NCBI GenBank assembly: GCA_024509875.1
Contig: JAMPIV010013750.1
Span: 62,001 to 126,000, forward strand
Direction of reading: 5' to 3'
Length of the DNA: 64,000 nt
Source: Oreohelix idahoensis
Lineage: Eukaryota; Mollusca; Gastropoda; Stylommatophora; Oreohelicidae
The notes under the pieces are model-generated. The model did no database searches. It worked only from the letters and a program-made list of their open reading frames with translations, and was not told where the DNA came from. Position numbers and translations under genes: made by a program. This document shows, one piece after another, positions 47,363 to 58,589 of the stretch (its first letter is position 1; each line of letters starts with the position of its first letter).

Positions 47363-48198
47363 GGACTCTCTCTTAATTGCTCTATAAGGACCATTTCCTT
47401 AAGATCTTGGGTTTTCCCCAGAGAAGTCCATTTCTCCAAGTATGTCTCTATTCGTGCAGAGAACTGGTGATAGGTTTCACCTGACAGTAGTTTAGCATTC
47501 CTAAATTTTTTCCTATAAAATTCTGCATTCTTTTCGTATCTTAACAAAAGAGCCTGCTTTAGCATGTCATAATTTTCCTGATCACTTCTGCTCATTTTTG
47601 CAAAAACTTCATAAGCTGCCCCACGAAGTCCCTGAGATAACTTTAAGCTCCACCTTTCTCTCTCTAACCCATATGTGGTAGCTAATAGTTCATACCTATT
47701 TAGATAGCTCTCTATATCATCGTCTTTCTCAACAAAATGATCTAAATGAAAATTCATAGCTGAGGTTGAGGCTCCTTGGCTAGCAGTGGCATCCGAGGCA
47801 AAGGGACTGGCACTATTTTCAGGAGCATGGCCTTGAAACTCAAACTCCCTTAGTCGTAACTCATGTTCCCTTTGTAATCTCTTCACCTCCTTTTCTGCTT
47901 CCCTCTCTGCAGTCAATCTTCTTTCTTCTGCAGCTAATCTTTTGTCTTCTCTTTCTGCCTCCAATGCTTTAACCTCTTTGTCAGCCTCAATCTGCAACCT
48001 CTTAGCCTCAGCCTCAATCTGCAACCTCTTAGTCTCAGCCTCTAATTTTCTTTCGGCCTCTTTTTCTAATCTTCTTTCTTCCCGTTCAATATATTTGTCA
48101 CATTCAGCAGTGACATAAGAAATCATAATTTGCCCGTCCATTCCTAACTCTTTCGCAGTCTGTACAGCAGCAGATCGAAATTTTGCCAGGTCGGCCAT
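47347..48198 (-). CDS. Element B Gag, N-terminal and capsid part
   Basis: ATG at 48198. Charged coiled coil at residues 30-105, with fewer repeat units than A, then a capsid-like region nearly identical to A (FVEKDDDIESYLNRYELLA, ETYHQFSARIETYLEKW). An extra two bases near 47368-47373 (CTCTCTC against CTCTC in A) end the frame after LIEQLRES; the rest of Gag continues in another frame. Confidence 0.85.
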   Translation of the reverse strand: MADLAKFRSAAVQTAKELGMDGQIMISYVTAECDKYIEREERRLEKEAERKLEAETKRLQIEAEAKRLQIEADKEVKALEAEREDKRLAAEERRLTAEREAEKEVKRLQREHELRLREFEFQGHAPENSASPFASDATASQGASTSAMNFHLDHFVEKDDDIESYLNRYELLATTYGLERERWSLKLSQGLRGAAYEVFAKMSRSDQENYDMLKQALLLRYEKNAEFYRKKFRNAKLLSGETYHQFSARIETYLEKWTSLGKTQDLKEMVLIEQLRESPWLQT

Positions 48199-48365
48199 TG
48201 TCTAACAGATAAATGTCTAAACAATTTTATCTATGACTAATTAACTCAAGACAACACAGGCACTGTGAGCTCAACCTTATTTATTTTCACCCAAGGATAC
48301 CTTTTAATTCTTATTATTCCCTGAAGTGAATTACCCCCAATATTTGTAATAGAGAAAGATTCAAA

Positions 48366-48385
48366 ATCCCGAGGGCGAGACCCCA
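48366..48385 (-). other. Primer binding site of element B (degenerate tRNA-Pro type)
   Basis: The minus strand reads TGGGGTCTCGCCCTCGGGAT, five bases after the LTR, aligned with the perfect tRNA-Pro site of A but with changes and two extra bases. Confidence 0.55.
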
Positions 48386-48390
48386 ATATA

Positions 48391-50812
48391 TGTGGTAAAG
48401 TGGGATGTTATAAATATTTATAGGGGACTTAATGTACTGACTGAGATCAGCTGTGAAGGTATCTATATCTAATAAGAGTAGTGTATTATAGATAACCTTA
48501 CTTACTGCCACATATGTATACCTCAGTCAGAATTATTCTGGAATAGTGTGATGACTACGTTATATGTCTAGGGTATGTGTATGATGAAGTGTAAGTCATA
48601 ACAACAACAGACAGATAAACAATTTAATTTATTCCACCACAGTTGACAACACTGTGACACTCACATACATATAACACTCTAATAGGATATCTTAAAGGAG
48701 TCACTGATAATTTTTCAAATAACAATATGTATTCAGTGCTGTCATGAATGTATATGTGTCCTGATTCAAATACAAAGGGAACCAGGAATCACAATCAATT
48801 TTAATTACAAGTTATATGTACAGAATTTATTAATATGATTCGTGTAGTGACATATATTATTAATGGTATCCTATGTGTGTCAGTTGTGTAGTGGTAATAT
48901 GAGGTAATACTGGTTTTGTTTCGTTCAAGCTCTGTTGGTATTTGTCATCATGACTTCAATAGTTTGTTTCTATTGGAACTAGTATTGGAGATGTTCTCAG
49001 TTCCTGGTATTAAAACAATTAAATTCCCCTCTTAATTTTAGTTTACAATGTCATTTTAAGATGGGGGTACATAATGTTGAGCTCCATGGCCACACTCTCT
49101 TATCTTGCGTGATGACTGCAGTAAAAGACTCCTCCGCTCGTTTACTTAAATGAGTTCTGGAGCCACCCCACTGGTTGCTATATGGACCAAGGAGTATGCT
49201 GTCCACCTCTGGCTTCAGCAAAGCTCTGACCAGGTGCTGCTCAATAACTTTAAGACCACGGTCCCTGAAACAAGAAGGTTGTACCTTCTACGTCAGAACT
49301 AATTTATACTCCATTTCTACACTGAGCACAATACATCACAAACATTGAGTTCAGAGCGTTAGGCTAACTGTCAGCTTCATCTGAAATACTTTATACCAGT
49401 ATTTCCCTCCCTAATGGTTACTACGCCTCTGCAATTCCAGCATTATTTCTTTCTAGTTAATAATCTAGGTGTCAGTGTACTGTTTGGCCATTCCATGCAG
49501 TTTTACTTTCCTCCGACACCTTCTGTTCAGGCTGGAGCACTATAGGCTTTACATCATGTTCGCTACTGAACTACACATATATACAGACATAAATTATCAA
49601 TTACATTCAATTTTCATTAAAAGATATTGAATATTTCAAGCTTACCACAATTCATGGAAATAATAATAAACAGTTTCGTTGACTGGCAATGAATATAGCA
49701 CAACTCCGATCTGCCGATGTCCCAGGCTTTATTTTATAAAAAATATACACTGGTGCTCAACGTACTGTTTCTTAGTAGGTTTATTACAAGATGTGGCAAT
49801 GAACAGACGCTCTGAATTGAGTATATTCCTAGCTCTACCCAATCAAACCATGTCTACACATCTTTTCAAAAAAGTACCCCTATCTCACGTTTCCCCTGAC
49901 AACACAAGATAGTATTTATAGTCCGACCAATCGTGTTTAGTCTTTCATTTGTTGCGCTCCAATCAAATAGGAGTTAACATGGTAGGCTATTTCCGTAACG
50001 TAATGTTTCTTCAAACACGTTATTAAAAAATTTTATGAGCAGAAATGATTTCATGCTGTCAGGCACCCCCACTATTTTATTTTGGCCATAACTTGGTAAT
50101 TCCTAGACTATTTGCGTAACGTTTTACATATTCTTTGTCAGCAAACCCTAAGGAATCCAAATATCTCAATCTAAGGGAGCTAGGTGGCTGCGTTCAAAAT
50201 GTGCATTTTCTACCACCTCCTGTTCACTTCAATCCCCATGTGGTGTCTGGGTACTGTCATGTTTTCAAACGTAAACCGGTATAATGTCATAATTCCCAAT
50301 AAGCGTTTTTCAGGATTTTAAAACCTAACTCTGGGAAGGGTAGTGAATTTTATCACTGTCGATTTGAAATAAAGTTAGTGCATGTGGCCTTACACGCGTG
50401 ATGGCAGCAATTGTGTATCGCGCGACGCGTGTTTAGTGTTGCAGGTGTCCCTGCTTTCTGCCTCTCCCTTCTCTCTATCCTTTAGTCCATCTGTCTTTTA
50501 GTTACGCCGTGTATAAAATGGAATGAATGAAATATTAAATTTAGGTCATTGATCAGCTTGCGTATCTCAAGGTTTTTCCAAGAAATACAGTACACGTTTC
50601 ATTGAAGAAAGCGGGTAATAATACAGTAGGCTTTTACTATCAACGTGAAAGCGTTACAATTTGCAGACGAAGTAGAAAACAAGGGGGATTTCGAGTACAG
50701 TCATTGTGACAGCACTGTTCTTTACCATTCTTCTTTCCTTTTATTAAATTTATTTGTTAGGCTTTGCATTTACGTTTTAATTTATATATGGGGATTAGAA
50801 TAATTCACGACA
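48391..50812 (-). repeat. 5' LTR of element B
   Basis: 2422 bases, nearly identical to 41794-44216. Followed at once by target duplication GTCTC. Confidence 0.95.
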
Positions 50813-51349
50813 GTCTCCCATTACTATAATAAGATCGTACCTGGGTACAGTTTCCATTTTCTTTTGTACCTGTTGATAGAACTCATCCTTGATATCTTCA
50901 TCGTTATCGTTTGTTGGTGCATCGCATTGTATAATTGTGGTGTTGGTGAATCTCCCTCTCAGTCTTGCTCTTATTAGTCTGTTGTTAATGGGTTTCCATT
51001 CCAGTAAAGACCTTTTCATTCCTTTCTTCGGGATAATGGCTACACCTTCGTTGTGCTGACCATCCTCTCTACCAGAATAAAGTACTGTTTCCCCTGTAGC
51101 TGTTTTTATTCTAACCATCCCTGTCCATCTGCTCTCGCTTATTCCCAGGATATGTAGTTTGTAATTCCTCATCTCTGCTGTGATCTGTCTCAGCTTTCCT
51201 GCCTCATTCATGGTTCTGACATTCCAAAAACCATTTCTGGTTTCGTGTTTTGCGGTCAGGGCATCCGTTTTCATGCCCGTGGCTTCCTTTCGGCTTTCAC
51301 CACTGTCAGTCATACGAGCCTGAGACTCCGGATGTCCGTCCCGCATCAA
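50813..51349 (-). CDS. LINE1: N-terminus and start of endonuclease
   Basis: First piece of the LINE1 ORF, ATG at 51349. A Ser/Glu/Thr-rich start of about 40 residues is followed by FWNVRTMNEAGKLRQITAEM, the catalytic Glu strand LGISESRWTG, VLYSGREDGQHNEGVAII and YDLIIVMGD. It continues without loss at 41793. In the plus-strand listing the frame runs from element B to 51349. Confidence 0.88.
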
Positions 51350-51495
51350 AGTTTTTTCATTTATTGACGTTTCCGTAACATGTGCGATTTTTTACATAGA
51401 CGAGGGTGTCGGCCCTCTGCTAAAACCCCCAACCTTGAGGACCAGGGTACTAGCTTTTATCTGACCCCTACCCACGCAGACCAGTCCAGCTTGGT
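51350..51495 (-). other. 5' leader of LINE1
   Basis: On the minus strand this reads GGTTGAACC...GTCCTCAAGGTTGGGGG, GAGGGCCGACACCC and AAAAATCGCAC. It resembles the G-rich leader I associate with this LINE type. The exact 5' end is uncertain. Confidence 0.5.
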
Positions 51496-51527
51496 TGAAC
51501 CTACCAGGAGTATATAGTGACATGTGA

Positions 51528-52115
51528 ATATTAATATGTGAAAATTGCTAGTGGATGTCCAAGTCATTTGAGGCCGGCAACCTCAGCATATAGAATGATA
51601 TTTTCATGAACCACCACTGCAAGGGCTGGTGACTACTTTATTGCGAGTTTCTTACAGAGAACCAAAAGCAGAGGTAGTCCTAAGTTCCATAGGGAGCAGT
51701 GAGTGAATGATGAAAGAAAGGATGTACATAATCTATATTATTTACATTTTCAACCAGTGTAGATGTAAATGTCAACATATTCAATCTATATTGTTAACAT
51801 GTTCAAATATGGTATATGTCAATGTAAACATATTCAATCTATACTGTTAACATTTTTAAACATGGTAGATGTAAAGGAAAACATATTCTATTTATATTAT
51901 TAATCTTTTTAACCAAAGTACAATGTAAAGTTAAATATAAATCTATTCAATTTAAATGTAATGAATGTTTTTTTTTTCGCTCAATAGGATTAAGATTAAT
52001 TCTCATTGAGGGTAAAGTTCTGAGATAGATGGGATGGTGGAATAGGAAGAGGGCACATAAGTATGTGTCTGCAAACTCAATACTCAGAGGGTATTTGTTT
52101 CTCTTCTTTTGTAAT
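51528..52115. repeat. Interspersed repeat R2, copy 1, with inner tandem repeat
   Basis: Shares with 53138-53545 the blocks AAAATTGCTAGTGGATGTCC, GCAACCTCAGCATATAGAAT, GAGAACCAAAAGCAGAG and GATGGGATGGTGGAAT. This copy contains a 60-70-base tandem repeat (51755-51960; units with AACATATTCAATCTATA and TGTTAACAT) absent from copy 2. No coding content. Confidence 0.65.
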
Positions 52116-52904
52116 ACTAGTCGGTGGTACCAACTGAGGGTACTATCTCTGGAACAAATGAGGGTATAAGTGGCCTGAAGTCGACGCTAGACACCATCAT
52201 CAGACTGGTCTTAGAGACGCGGGATCAACTTCGTCGACACTCCCTGACGCTTCTGGGAACGTGCTCCGCCCCACAACATTGACCAGGGACGTGAGTGATT
52301 CAATCCTCCATCTGCAAAGGCCCAAACATCAACTAGAGCAGAACAGACAAACTCATTGGCAGCTAAGTAGAAACATAAAAGCTGCCAAGTGAACTCTTAC
52401 CCAAACCTCCATAACATCATTGATGTTGAGCATTTTTTTTGTTAAATAATTATTCAGCTTTTATAACTGTTAAAACATAATTGATTATTAAATTTGTTAC
52501 TTTTATAAAGACAAATCTAAAGTTGATTTAATCGTTTTGAATGTACTACATCCGTATGTCTCAGACAATTTCTTAAATACACCTAAACAGAGTTATATAA
52601 TAATAAGAGGAAATTCGCTGACTTAACTCAGCTGCGGGCTTGTACGAGCTAAAATTTTATTACATAATCCTTCACAAAAGTTGACGGCAGATACTAGAGT
52701 TAACGTGCTCAGCCAATGCAGCATTGTTCTCGCTTTTCTGAATATCTTGTGAATACTACCTTGAGGTAAAAGCATCATTATCCTTCTATCTACAACTCTG
52801 TCAAGAGTAATGTTGTGCAAAGGTAGACAGCTTTGAAGACGCACATCTGTCACTCTTGAGTTTTGGTCACTGTTGAACCACTACTGCAGAGCTAAGGGGA
52901 GGTA
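52116..52904. other. Non-coding stretch, nothing recognised
   Basis: No supported gene. 52433-52466 shares about 30 bases with 28829-28860. The 76-codon minus frame at 52623-52853 has no known motif. Confidence 0.35.
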
Positions 52905-53136
52905 ACCCGTGACATAGGCCCATATTTTCTTGACCATCGGCATACTAAGGGTGATGTGGTCAGCATTACACCGGCCGCCTTAACCTTCTCAGAGTTGCTC
53001 TGGTACCCAATTCATGAGGCTGGGTCGACCGCAGAGCCGTTTGCGATTGAAAAAAACCCCACCTCATCTGAGAATCGAACCATGGACCACCGAGCTAGGA
53101 AGTCAGTGCACTAACCACTGCGCTACCGCGTGTCCC
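52905..53136 (-). mobile_element. tRNA-derived SINE of a second type
   Basis: On the minus strand it starts GGGACACGCGGTAGCGCAG, contains A box TAGCGCAGTGG (53115-53125) and B box GGTTCGATTC (53072-53081), then a T-run and a body towards 52905 (ACATCACCCTTAGTATGCCG). It abuts repeat R2 copy 2. The boxes are close to the RNA polymerase III consensus. Confidence 0.7.
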
Positions 53137-53137
53137 T

Positions 53138-53545
53138 GCAATATTAACATTTGAAAATTGCTAGTGGATGTCCAAGTTCATACGAAGTTGGCAACCTCAG
53201 CATATAGAATGATGGTTTCATGAACCAGCACTGCAAGAGCTGGTGAATGCTTTATGCGGGTTTCTCATGGAGAACCAAAAGCAGAGTTAATCTCAAGTTG
53301 CATATGAAGCAATGAGTGGATGATGACAGAAATAATGTACATTATTGCATTAACCTTTTAAACGAGACATATGTATATGTAAACATGTTTTATATAAATG
53401 CAATTTATGTTTTCTGCTCATTGGGATTAACATTAATACTCAGAGAGGGTGAAGTTCTGAGGCAGATGGGATGGTGGAATGAAAAAGAGGACCACCTGAT
53501 TTTCCTGTCAGGAGACCCAATACTCAGGAGGGATATTTTGTACCC
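53138..53545. repeat. Interspersed repeat R2, copy 2
   Basis: Partner of 51528-52115 in the same orientation, shorter because it lacks the tandem expansion. Confidence 0.65.
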
Positions 53546-53834
53546 GTAATCACACATATAGTATTTGGGGAAAAACTGGTTGAAGTTCTGTTTTATTTCT
53601 TTTTCTCTCTAGCTGTTATATATTTTATGTCGGAAAATATTAGAGAAGATCGGAACAGAATGATAGGTGTATTTGTATAAGTAAGAGTTGCGTGTTACAT
53701 TGACACACCAACTAAGAAGCTGGTGTTGTGCCAATGTATATTTGTGACCAGTAATTTAGGAGCTATTCTCCGTTGAAAGAATAAAGGGATAGAATAGGAA
53801 GAATTTCCGACTTTATTTTGATTTAAGTAGTATA

Positions 53835-53890
53835 TCACGTTTGTATTCATATATCAAGTTTGTGTTCATATATCAAGTTTGTGTTCACTG
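53835..53890 (+). repeat. Short tandem repeat upstream of the Penelope-like element
   Basis: About three copies of a 20-21-base unit with core TTTGTGTTCATATATCAAG. Confidence 0.7.
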
Positions 53891-53941
53891 GATAAACCTC
53901 CAGAGATGTTACTTTACGTCGCATGAGGCTGAAATTCCATT

Positions 53942-55989
53942 TTAGACAGGAGGACAGCCACTCCGCAGTCTCAGGCTGAATCTGACATCTTCGCACGTTT
54001 TTCCGACTCCACGAAACCTCCTTTTACACCTAAACCTGGGGCTTCTCATGCCCTGGACCTGTACATAAAGAACACCATCCACGACATTCAGCAGCTCCGT
54101 CCTCGTAGATTGCACTATTCCAATCTTACGTCTGCAGAGTCCCGTGCTCTCTCCCTTCTTCGCCGTGGAGACGGCATTGTCATCAAACCGGCTGACAAGG
54201 GAGGAGCCATTGTCGTCTGGCAAAAGGACTTATACCAAAGTGAAGGTAAAAACCAGTTGACCAATGGCTCTTTTTACAGGCCCAGGACCAGCGATGCTAC
54301 TGTCTCCAACAATCGCATTGTACACAGCACCATTAAACAGCTCATCACCAGTAAAGCTCTTCCTCCCCGCGCATCTCTTCTCAGGATTCATGATAGTTCT
54401 TTGGGTAAGCCTGTATTCGACATGCTCCCCAAAATTCATAAGATCGAGAACCCTGGCAGACCTATTGTCCCGGCCTGTTCCTGTCCTACTGAATACATTT
54501 CCGACTTCCTCGATAGCATTTTCCAACCTATCGTTCAGAATCTTCCCTCCTTTGTCAAAGACACTAATCATGCTCTTACAATTTTCTCCTCTATCCGACT
54601 ATCAGCAGGCCGCTCCTACCGTCTTTTCTTGTTAGACGTCTGTTCTCTGTATATACCTCAATTCCCCACCCCGATGGTTTCCGAGCTCTTCGGTTTTTTC
54701 TTGACCAGCGCACTTGTCCCTCTATTCCCACTGACACTCTTCTCCGTCTTGCTGAACTGGTCCTTCAACTGAATTCCTTTGAATTCAATGGTCAGTTTTT
54801 TTACCAAATTAGTGGTGTTGCCATGGGAACGAAGATGGGTCCTAGCTATGCCTGCCTGTTCATGGGCCACTTGGAGCATCAGATATGGCAACAATACTTC
54901 GGTCCTTTCCCAGGGTTTTACCGCAGATATATCGATGATGGCATAAGTCTCACAGATATGTCCGAGACTGATTTATCCCGCTTCATCGACTTTGTCAACC
55001 ACTTCCACCCCACCATCAAATTCACCTCCCTCATCTCCACAGTATCTGTCAACTTTCTTGACATTACTATTACTATCACACCCTCCGGCCTCAATACCTC
55101 AGTATACTACAAGCCGACAGATGCCCATAGCTACCTTCTGTATACCTCTTCTCATCCTGGGGCTTGTCGTGACTCCCTTCCATTTTCACAACTTCTCCGC
55201 CTTCGTCGTTTGTGCCAAGACGATGATGACTTCCACTTCCGAGCCAATGAGATGTTGGATTTCTTCCGTAGCAGACTTTATCCCGAACATGTTCTCACCT
55301 CTGCCTTCCAACGTGTTCTCCCCATCTCTCGTCAGGAGGCTCTCAAACCTCCCTATAAATCCACTTCGGATAGAGTTAAATTAATCTTGACCTATCACCC
55401 TCACAGTACTGCAGTCAAACAGATCCTTTTCCGCCACTTACCTATCCTTCAAGCAGAGTCTGTGACCCAAGAAGTATTCGGTTAAGCACCTTTGGTGGCA
55501 TATAGACGCGACAAGAACCTGAAGGATCTTCTTGTTCACAGCCGTCTCCCAAAGGAGAATGCCACTCACTTTGGCACATTACCCTGTGGTCGGACACGAT
55601 GCAACACGTGCAAGTATGTCATCTCAACCCGCAAGGTGTCTTTTACTGAGGCTACGTACACCATCACTAGTAGCTTCTCATGTGAGTCGCGCAACGTCAT
55701 TTATACGATCATATGTAAACGTTGCTGCAAAACCTATATTGGCCAAACAGGCAAACGACTTGGGGACAGGTTCAGCCAGCACTTGAATGACATCTCTCAG
55801 CACAAATCCACACCAGTTGCCATACACTTTAATGGCCCTGACCACCAGGGTCCCATCGACATCCCGGTCACGGCGATCAGATCCTGCTCCTCTGACACTG
55901 CTGGCCGAGAACAGCTTGAGAACCGTCTTATTCACCGCATGGGGTGTCTAAAACCAGTTGGGCTCAACATTCTTCACACCTTTGTCTGA
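53942..55989 (+). pseudogene. Penelope-like reverse transcriptase with GIY-YIG endonuclease
   Basis: Frame 1 (53942-54654): VIKPADKGGAIVVW, the LPKIHK motif, RPIVPACSCPTEYISDFLD and LDVCSLY. About two extra bases near 54646-54655 shift the frame. Frame 2 then gives GVAMGTKMGPSYACLFMG, catalytic YIDDG at 54928-54942 and VSVNFLDITI. A TAA at 55483-55485 interrupts the same frame before VAYRRDKNLKDLL. A Cys-rich linker (CGRTRCNTC) and the GIY-YIG domain follow (VIYTIICKRCCKTYIGQTGKR near 55699-55760, then RFSQHL). GIY-YIG cuts target DNA. The mutations and missing N-terminus make this copy dead. The VIYxIxC opening and CxxC spacing are usual for GIY-YIG-bearing Penelope elements. Confidence 0.9.
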
Positions 55990-56380
55990 GGTCACCCTTT
56001 CCTCTCCTGTTCTACTTTGACTCTTTTCACTCTTATCCCATTTTTCTATTTTCTGCCGCCCTCTAATTATACGCATGAATATATAATACACTGTTTTTAA
56101 TATGTCTAGATTTTTTATTTTATTTTACATGTATTTATCTTTGACTCATTCTGTTCCCTTCTATTTCCAGTCCCCACTTATATTACGTTTGGGTAGTTTA
56201 TTGCCCAGTTTCGTTTTTTAGTCTCTAAGTATGTATTGTGTACATCCGGTGGTGGCAGTCATTTCCTTTTCCTGGCACGCGCCTATAAGCGTTAGGACTT
56301 CAGGGAAGTACCTAGTTTTAATTTTTATATTTTTTTAGGTTCTTATGTGTCCTATCTAACCTTCACTTTCTTTCCTTTCC

Positions 56381-56410
56381 CTGACGAAGGCCTTGTGGCC
56401 GTAACGTTGG
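56381..56410 (+). ncRNA. Hammerhead-like core in the Penelope 3' region
   Basis: CTGACGA, then an A, then the stem GGCC-TTGT-GGCC, then GTAAC. Hammerhead ribozymes have CUGANGA, stem II and GAAA; here the last box is GTAA, one change from consensus. Stems I and III could not be confirmed. Penelope-like elements are known to carry hammerhead motifs in their terminal repeats. This copy is probably inactive or I lack a partner strand. Confidence 0.4.
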
Positions 56411-56470
56411 CTATTTCCTTATTCTTTTGTCCTCGTAAGACGAATCACCTTTTTTCCAATTTTTTTTCAC

Positions 56471-57622
56471 ACCCATCCATCTACTTTACTTGAGCCATTT
56501 GTACGGGTTCCAGGTTCGGTTTAGATTTTGAATTGGAAGTAGCTCATGTAGTAGTAATGGCAGTACTCTCAATAGTTCCTATATCCCTGAATTTTAAGTA
56601 ATTCAAAATCAACAATTCATTTTGCATTGAAGTAAAGTCCGCAGAATATATAAATGAAGCTTTTTCCTCCAGATGTACAATCTTAGTTAAAATGCGACTC
56701 CATTTTCATTCCTGTAGCATTCATCCTTCAATATACATAGTCTCATAAATTTTAGGTCTCCAATTTTCGATGAACAAATGTACAATTTATTCTTGTCTAC
56801 TAAATACTAAATCGAGATTTTACCCACCTGAGGAATATGTCATACTGACTACCAAATATGTTCTGTATTCAGAACCTTGAAAACATATGCGTTGATTTAG
56901 AGAATAAACGTGTCATAGGGCTGGGGTCGGGTTAGCCATTATTCTCTTCACTGGAGTCTCCATGCAGCTAAAAATAAATCGTGGTGAGAATTCTACTGTT
57001 AGGGGTTTGGGCGGTCCATATATAACAAATTGGTTTCTAAGACTGTTGGGGGAAGTTATTTTGATTTGTCAGTCTACCGGATATCCTTTGGGATAATCTG
57101 TTTCATTGGTGAAGCCACCAGTTAAGATGGATAGTCCACTAGTTATGTATATGTCATATTTACGTCACAGTTACTATACAAGTTACTATGATAGCAAATG
57201 GTATAACCTTTTATTCGAGGGTATATTTAATTCTGTTTAGAGATTTCAGGTCTCGTATTATTTCCTGTAACTGTCTGGAAGGCTTTATTAAAAGATGTCG
57301 ATAAGAGGCTATGTGAAAAATGACGTCATCAATAACTTGTGTACTAAAATTATTTAAAGGATAATTGCTAACTACTAATGTCGTAATCATTCCGGTTATA
57401 ATTTGTTTCTCTCTCATTTCATGATAACACTGGCTAACCCAAAAAAAAAAAGTTTTTTTCTTTCTCTAACATTTCTATGTTTTTCTGGTCAATTTTAATG
57501 CGCTGTTTTTAAATCTGCAAACCGTTTTTCTCTATCAGGTCGGGATCTCTAGAAATACGCAATTGAAGTTTTTTAACAACGCATACAGTATTACAACATC
57601 ATTCGTACAAGAAGTATAACAG
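56471..57622. other. AT-rich stretch with no recognised gene
   Basis: No open frame with known motifs. The minus frame at 57211-57417 is short and unmatched. Confidence 0.35.
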
Positions 57623-58475
57623 TTATGTAGGCTTGAATTTCTTTGCAGTCGCATTTCGTCGGTGAATGGCATGTGGTACATCGCGATGAAGCATCCAACA
57701 ATAATCGGCAAGCATGGTCACACTCCACCGTCCTTGATAACGTGACTCCATTACGGCGATATCTTGATGGAATCGTTCTCCATGTTCATCGCTGACTTCG
57801 CCAAGGTTGTCAGGGAAAAAGTCAAGATGCGAATCGAGCAAATGGATTTTGAGGGACATGTTACAGCCCATAATTCTGTATGCATCTATGCACTGCTTAA
57901 CAATATGCACATAGTCGACAGATTTGTGATTTCCCAGAAAGTTATCGACGATCGATTTGAACGCCATCCATGCGCGAAGTTCACTACCATGTAACAAGTT
58001 CTCGAATTGTTTGTCTGCAATAACTTTCCTAATCTGAGGTCCTACAAAGATACCTTCCTTTATCTTTGCATCGCTAACTTGCGGAAACTTTTCTCGAAGA
58101 AAAGTGAAAGCTTTGCTCGTTTTATCTAACACTTTTACGAAATTCTTCGTGAGCACAAACTTTATATGTAACGGTGGTAAAATGATGCTGTCGTTTTTAA
58201 CTAATGACTCGTGTACTACATTTTTATGCCCGAGCTGCATACGATCCCTGATAGGCCACACCTTTCTTGCATAATGTTCCTGTCTGTTGCGGCTGTCCCA
58301 TTCACATAGGAAGCAACAAAATTTAGTATACCCAGTCTGCATGCCAGTGAGAATTGCAATGACCTTTAGGTCTCCACAAATCCGCCATTGGTAGTCATTG
58401 TACTTTATTTTTGCCAAAAGTATAGCCATATTGTCCTAAGTTTCTTTCATATGAACAGAGTAGGCGACTGGAATT
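57623..58475 (-). pseudogene. Uncharacterised, probably transposon-derived protein (C-terminal part)
   Basis: 268 open codons from ATG 58429. Motifs: ICGDLKVIAILTGMQTGYTKF, a CxxC pair (FCCFLCEWDSR), KNVVHESLV, LPPLHIKFVLTKNFVKVL, LLDSHLDFFPDNLGEVSDEHG, ERFHQDI and RYQGRW. I recall this family as a multi-copy protein of unknown role in invertebrate genomes, likely from a DNA transposon; I cannot name the transposon. Upstream in frame, PVAYSVHMKET is separated only by a TAG at about 58435-58437, so the ORF once extended further and the start at 58429 is secondary. It ends naturally at 57623. No catalytic triad is obvious. Confidence 0.55.
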
Positions 58476-58589
58476 GATGAAAATAAATAATTAACAAATT
58501 ATAGCCAAAATAGTATAGTGGTGTTGTCTGACAACACAGGATCATATTTGCTCATAATGGCGTGGTTGGACACTGCTTTAGGGGAAATG

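Larger units (their letters stand above)
41794..50812 (-). mobile_element. LTR retrotransposon B, Gmr1-like, internally defective, about 9.0 kb
   Basis: Minus-strand element of the same family as A, with LTRs 41794-44216 and 48391-50812, ends TGTGGTA...CACGACA and target duplication GTCTC. The paired LTRs differ at fewer than ten positions. It keeps Gag, the integrase tail, reverse transcriptase and RNase H. It lacks the protease, and the integrase core is replaced by unrelated sequence (46203-46770). Several stops and frame breaks are present. It inserted in the LINE1 endonuclease; reading across it restores MGDLNAKVG without a gap. Confidence 0.95.
53942..56470 (+). mobile_element. Penelope-like element, 5' truncated
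   Basis: Contains the reverse transcriptase and GIY-YIG ORF (53942-55989) and a T-rich 3' region. The end has the motif CTGACGAAGGCC...GGCCGTAACG, as often seen near Penelope-like element ends. The coding frame is already open at the left edge, so the N-terminus is lost. No terminal repeat copy is visible upstream. Confidence 0.85.

Noticed and set aside
57764..57994. Plus-strand 76-codon frame at 57.8 kb
   Set aside because: It is the antisense shadow of the minus-strand uncharacterised protein, which has clear family motifs.
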